Shown: positions 34,658 through 37,561 of the stretch, one piece after another
Layout: every line of letters begins with the position of its first letter
Position numbering within the stretch: the stretch's first letter is position 1
From: Planctomycetota bacterium
Lineage (GTDB): Bacteria > Planctomycetota > Uabimicrobiia > Uabimicrobiales > Uabimicrobiaceae
DNA: 37,561 nucleotides
Direction of reading: 5' to 3'
Assembly (NCBI GenBank): GCA_029260735.1
Contig: JAJDCR010000009.1
Location: forward strand, 1-37,561
The notes under the pieces: generated by a model
What the model saw: only the letters and a program-made list of their open reading frames with translations
Databases searched by the model: none
Told to the model about the DNA's origin: nothing
Made by a program: the position numbers and the translations under genes

Positions 34658-35560
34658 ATGGTTGCAAAGTTTTTAGAGGGAGCTCCTCTCGCTGCTCAGA
34701 TTAGAGAACGGGTAAAGAAAGATATAGCAAATTTATCTTTCTCTCCGAAGCTAGTATCTCTTTTGATAGGTTCAAATGAAGATGCCTATTACTATGCTAT
34801 GTCGCAGCAAAAAAATTGCCAAGGAGTTGGTATTGATTTTGAGTTGCGTCAATTTCCTGATAGCATCAGAGAAAAAGAAACTCTACAGATAATTGAAGAA
34901 CTGAACAACGATGACTCTGTCACTGGAATTCTTATCTTGATGCCTGTTCCTCCCACTATTGATTCGGATAAACTGATGCAACAAATTGCTCCTGAGAAAG
35001 ACGTCGAAGGTTTAACTCCTCCCAATATGGGAAAGCTCTTTTTTGGAGACTTTTCTTTAGCTCCTTGTGCAGCCAAAGCAATTATCATTTGCCTAGAATC
35101 TTATAATATTCCTTGGGAAAAAAAACGAGTAGTTATCGTATCAAGAAGCCGAATTGTTGGGCAGCCCTTACTTATTATGCTGCTCCAATTTGCGGATAAT
35201 TCTCCCACTCCAACTTGCTGTCATATTGGAACAAGCCAACTGATTGAGCATACATTAAAGGCTGATATTTTGGTGGTTGCTGCTGGCCAAGTTGGTCTAA
35301 TAACAAAAGATATGGTTAAAAAAGAGGCTGTTGTTGTTGATGTGGGAATCAATATGGTGGAAGTTATAGAAAACGGTAAAATCGAAAATCGTATTGTGGG
35401 AGATGTTGATTTTTTATCTGTTAAAGAAGTTGCCTCATGGATAACACCTGTTCCTGGCGGAATAGGTTTAATCACGACAGCCCTTTTACTAGAAAACATA
35501 TCATTTTTAGCTCAAGAAAAGCTAAAAAGAGATAATAATAACACGAAAAAACGAGCTTAG
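34658..35560 (+). CDS. folD: FolD-like methylenetetrahydrofolate dehydrogenase with altered active site
   Basis: This 300-aa protein has the full FolD fold: an N-terminal catalytic domain, a Rossmann domain with VSRSRIVGQP, ADILVVAAGQ, DVGIN, GDVDF and ITPVPGGIG. FolD normally oxidises methylene-THF and hydrolyses methenyl-THF. Here the catalytic lysine of Y-x-x-x-K is Gln50 (YAMSQ), the Gln of the G-[IL]-[LI]-V-Q-L-P motif is Leu94, the Asp of KDVDG is Glu117, and the PCTP-x-G substrate loop reads PCAAKA. Loss of cyclohydrolase activity is therefore likely; dehydrogenase activity may remain. ATG 34658 is chosen over 34631 because it matches the family N-terminus and follows GGAG. The ndk gene follows after 48 bases. 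Confidence 0.82.
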   Translation: MVAKFLEGAPLAAQIRERVKKDIANLSFSPKLVSLLIGSNEDAYYYAMSQQKNCQGVGIDFELRQFPDSIREKETLQIIEELNNDDSVTGILILMPVPPTIDSDKLMQQIAPEKDVEGLTPPNMGKLFFGDFSLAPCAAKAIIICLESYNIPWEKKRVVIVSRSRIVGQPLLIMLLQFADNSPTPTCCHIGTSQLIEHTLKADILVVAAGQVGLITKDMVKKEAVVVDVGINMVEVIENGKIENRIVGDVDFLSVKEVASWITPVPGGIGLITTALLLENISFLAQEKLKRDNNNTKKRA

Positions 35561-35608
35561 TTGAGCTCTAATTTATAACTCATTTTTATGGAGGTAAAAT
35601 TTTAATCG

Positions 35609-36082
35609 ATGGATCGTACACTTATATTATTAAAACCAGATACTTTAGAGAGAGGCTTAATGGGAGATGTGATTTCTCGCTTTGAGCGTAAAGGGCTGAC
35701 CATTGTAGGGCTAAAAATGATGAATATGACTGAGGAAATGGCTCGTCAGCATTATCATGAGCACGTAGACCGTCCTTTTTTCCCCTCTTTAAAAGAATTC
35801 ATGACCAGTCATCCTATTGTTGCTTTAGCTATTGAAGGTGTTGGTTCTGTTGAGATTTGTCGCAAAATGACAGGAGCAACTTTTGGAATGAAAGCTGAGC
35901 CTGGTACCATTCGAGGAGACTATGGAATTTCTACTGGTTGTAACCTCATTCATAGTTCCGAAAACAAAGAGGCGGCAGCTCGAGAATTGCAAATCTTTTT
36001 TCAAGAAAATGAAGTTTTCTCTTACGAACCTGCTGTAAGAAAATGGGTCGTTACTCAAGAGGATATAGATAAAGCGAAGTAG
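35609..36082 (+). CDS. ndk: Nucleoside diphosphate kinase
   Basis: This 157-aa enzyme equilibrates nucleoside di- and triphosphates through a phospho-histidine. It shows K9 in LLKPD, the catalytic His115 in CNLIHSSEN, GxxxPGTIRGDYG and the C-terminal basic-acidic segment. It is longer than the usual 135-150 because of its C-terminal extension (EPAVRKWVVTQEDIDKAK), as in some longer bacterial forms. TGGAGG 13 bases before the ATG serves as ribosome-binding site. It lies between folD and the kinase gene. Confidence 0.96.
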   Translation: MDRTLILLKPDTLERGLMGDVISRFERKGLTIVGLKMMNMTEEMARQHYHEHVDRPFFPSLKEFMTSHPIVALAIEGVGSVEICRKMTGATFGMKAEPGTIRGDYGISTGCNLIHSSENKEAAARELQIFFQENEVFSYEPAVRKWVVTQEDIDKAK

Positions 36083-36096
36083 TCTTTACTAAACAA

Positions 36097-36123
36097 GGGT
36101 TTCCTCTTTATTTGAGGAAACCC
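36097..36123 (+). promoter_or_regulatory. Hairpin enclosing the kinase ribosome-binding site
   Basis: GGGTTTCCTC (36097-36106) pairs perfectly with GAGGAAACCC (36114-36123) around TTTATTT. The GAGG in the right arm is the Shine-Dalgarno candidate for ATG 36126. The stem could terminate ndk transcripts or hold back kinase translation. Confidence 0.5.
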
Positions 36124-36125
36124 AA

Positions 36126-37085
36126 ATGGTTACTTTTTTTCGAGATAGTCACATGGAAGAGCTGAAGTGCTTTACTCACTATCAAATTATAGAGAAGATT
36201 GCTGTGGGAGGAATGGGAGCTATATATTTAGCTGAGCAAAAAGGGGCCAACGATTTTACGAAAACCGTGGCTATAAAAACAATCCGAGCTTCTTTGATTT
36301 CTGATCCAGAAACTTTAGATTTATTTATTGGGGAAGCAAAACTTGTTGCTGATTTGGTTCATGAAAATATCGTCCAGGTTTATCACTTTTATGAGGTCGA
36401 TGGCATTTATTATCTCATAATGGAGTATGCTGAAGGCAAAAACCTAGAAAATATTATGAAAAGACAACAGTTTTTAGAAAAAAGTGTTCCCTTAGATGTC
36501 GCTGTTTATATGGTTCAAAAAATTTGTTGTGGCTTAGATTATTCTCATCGAAAAAGAGACAGGCAGGGAAACCGCTTAAAAATAGTCCACCGGGATATTT
36601 CTCCTTCCAATATTATTATTACTTATGGAGGAGGAGTGAAGTTAACCGATTTTGGAATAGCTAAGTCTCTTACCATGAAAACTCCTGATGAACATTTTGT
36701 TATTATGGGAAAGTACCCCTACATGTCTCCAGAACAAGTCCAATTTGAAGGAACAGATGTGCGCAGTGACATTTTTTCTCTAGGCTTGGTAACTTATGAA
36801 CTTTTAACAGGACAAATGGTTTTTGATGTAAGCGATGATCTGGAGTTGTTACACGCTCTTAATAAGCCTATACCTCCTCCCTCAACACTCAATAGTTCCA
36901 TTCCAAAAAAGCTAGATGCCATAGTTATGAAGGCACTAGAGATAAAACCAGAGGATCGTTTTGCTTCCGCTAAAAAAATGGGAGAAGCTCTCGAAGGTTT
37001 TTTACGAAGTAAGCGGATCAATACCAACCAAGAAAGGTTGGCTCAGTATTTAGAGTTGCTCTTTCCCGAAGCTCGAAAAAGATAG
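36126..37085 (+). CDS. Soluble bacterial Ser/Thr protein kinase (PknB type)
   Basis: This 319-aa protein is essentially one Hanks-type kinase domain: glycine loop AVGGMG (26-31), Lys51, Glu70, catalytic loop HRDISPSN (155-162, Asp157), DFG (175-177) and PYMSPEQ (198-204). All catalytic residues are present, so it should be active. HRDISP-type loops are common in myxobacterial and planctomycete kinases. There is no membrane segment and no sensor domain such as PASTA or PEGA after the domain, so it is probably cytoplasmic. Its stop codon touches the inverted-repeat element at 37084, so an originally longer C-terminus may have been cut off. ATG 36126 has GAGG upstream; ATG 36153 is a weaker alternative. 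Confidence 0.9.
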   Translation: MVTFFRDSHMEELKCFTHYQIIEKIAVGGMGAIYLAEQKGANDFTKTVAIKTIRASLISDPETLDLFIGEAKLVADLVHENIVQVYHFYEVDGIYYLIMEYAEGKNLENIMKRQQFLEKSVPLDVAVYMVQKICCGLDYSHRKRDRQGNRLKIVHRDISPSNIIITYGGGVKLTDFGIAKSLTMKTPDEHFVIMGKYPYMSPEQVQFEGTDVRSDIFSLGLVTYELLTGQMVFDVSDDLELLHALNKPIPPPSTLNSSIPKKLDAIVMKALEIKPEDRFASAKKMGEALEGFLRSKRINTNQERLAQYLELLFPEARKR

Positions 37086-37196
37086 GGCGTGTCCTCATTC
37101 AGCTTTTTTTACGATGTTTTTTAGCAATTAATAGGAAAACTATCTTGAACTTAGTATTCCTAATTTCTAAGGAAAAGCTGAATGAAAACACGCCCT
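37084..37196. mobile_element. MITE-like inverted-repeat element, 113 bp
   Basis: AGGGCGTGTCCTCATTCAGC... (37084-37107) and its near-complement (37173-37196) form 24-base arms with two mismatches. The inside is AT-rich without coding capacity. The left end overlaps the kinase stop codon. No target duplication is obvious. Confidence 0.6.
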
Positions 37197-37216
37197 TACG
37201 GGCGAAATCGGAAAAC

Positions 37217-37398
37217 AAAAAAATCAAATAAGAATACGATTCGATTAAGAACCTAAGTTTTTTCTTGGTCGATTTTTCTTTCTCTTTGCTTGTTCTAGCG
37301 TTTATTCATTGAAATCTTTCGCAGATTAATCCGCTAAGCGGAAACGATCCCTCTTAATTCGAGTCGTATTCTTATTCTTATTCTTATTCGATTTTTTT
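37217..37398. mobile_element. Inverted-repeat element with an ATTCTT microsatellite
   Basis: The left arm (37217-37251: AAAAAAATC, AATACGATTCGATTAAG) matches the complement of the right arm (37352-37398). In the right arm the unit CTTATT is repeated several times. A small hairpin TCCGCTAAGCGGA lies between. There is no gene. Confidence 0.5.
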
Positions 37399-37420
37399 AT
37401 TCTTTATCTTTATTTAGCTA

Positions 37421-37540
37421 AGAGCCTGTTATAAAATTAGCTTGGTCAGAAAAATCCCAGAAAATTCTCTAGCGGCGTCAGAGAACATAAAATTGTCTTT
37501 CACTTAGAGGAACTAAGCTACCAGAAATTTTATAACCTCT
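37421..37540. mobile_element. MITE-like hairpin with GTTATAAAATT ends
   Basis: AGAGCCTGTTATAAAATT (37421-37438) pairs, apart from a 3-base gap, with AATTTTATAACCTCT (37526-37540). Inner segments TTAGCTTGG/CTAAGCTACC and TTCTCT/AGAGAA also pair. The ends look like insertion-sequence termini, but there is no transposase. Confidence 0.5.
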
Positions 37541-37561
37541 TCCTTGCTAGAAAACTTTCTG

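Noticed and set aside
37350..37400. CTTATT repeats as a CRISPR or phase-variation tract
   Set aside because: There are no spacers and the tract is neither in a gene nor between promoter boxes, so phase variation of a gene is not supported.

Overview
The window looks like a piece of chromosome from an AT-rich diderm (Gram-negative-type) bacterium. An LptF/LptG-family permease, a TorF-like outer-membrane protein, Lgt, several lipoproteins and a PEP-CTERM protein all imply an outer membrane. A Ser/Thr kinase with the HRDISPSN loop, the PEP-CTERM protein, giant repeat proteins and many dispersed intergenic hairpins would suit a planctomycete or other PVC-related lineage. That placement is inference and cannot be settled here.

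Left part (1-14.5 kb, + strand). After an LptF/LptG permease comes a small lipoprotein and then four genes for proteins built from PEGA-like repeats: a 486-aa lipoprotein (5 repeats), a 1741-aa membrane-anchored protein (18), a 1510-aa secreted protein with an N-terminal TPR block (15) and a 203-aa lipoprotein (2). I count about 40 repeat units of roughly 75-85 residues. The first three share a collinear last three repeats, and the two giants also share a C-terminal domain I do not recognise. Strong hairpins separate the genes. This is the most unusual system in the window and reads as a multi-part envelope structure. A RecA/KaiC-fold ATPase with low-complexity ends follows at 14.7-16.0 kb.

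Middle part (16-25 kb, - strand). This holds a TorF-like outer-membrane protein, a PEP-CTERM protein, and a six-gene run read right to left: ABC ATPase, double-FtsX permease, HlyD-type adaptor, 90-aa unknown, E1-like adenylyltransferase fused to rhodanese, 207-aa unknown. A NifS/IscS cysteine desulfurase lies divergently next to it (25.3-26.4 kb, + strand), so a sulfur relay is plausible.

Right part (26.5-37.1 kb). Two tandem 640-aa paralogues have PilX-like N-termini and beta-helix-like cores (- strand). The left one has a near-consensus promoter overlapped by two copies of one palindrome. Next is an lgt-gcdH-mutY operon (- strand), divergent from folD-ndk-Ser/Thr kinase (+ strand). The FolD protein has lost several catalytic residues. 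The last 480 bases contain no gene and hold three consecutive MITE-like inverted repeats. I saw no tRNA, rRNA, CRISPR array or transposase gene.
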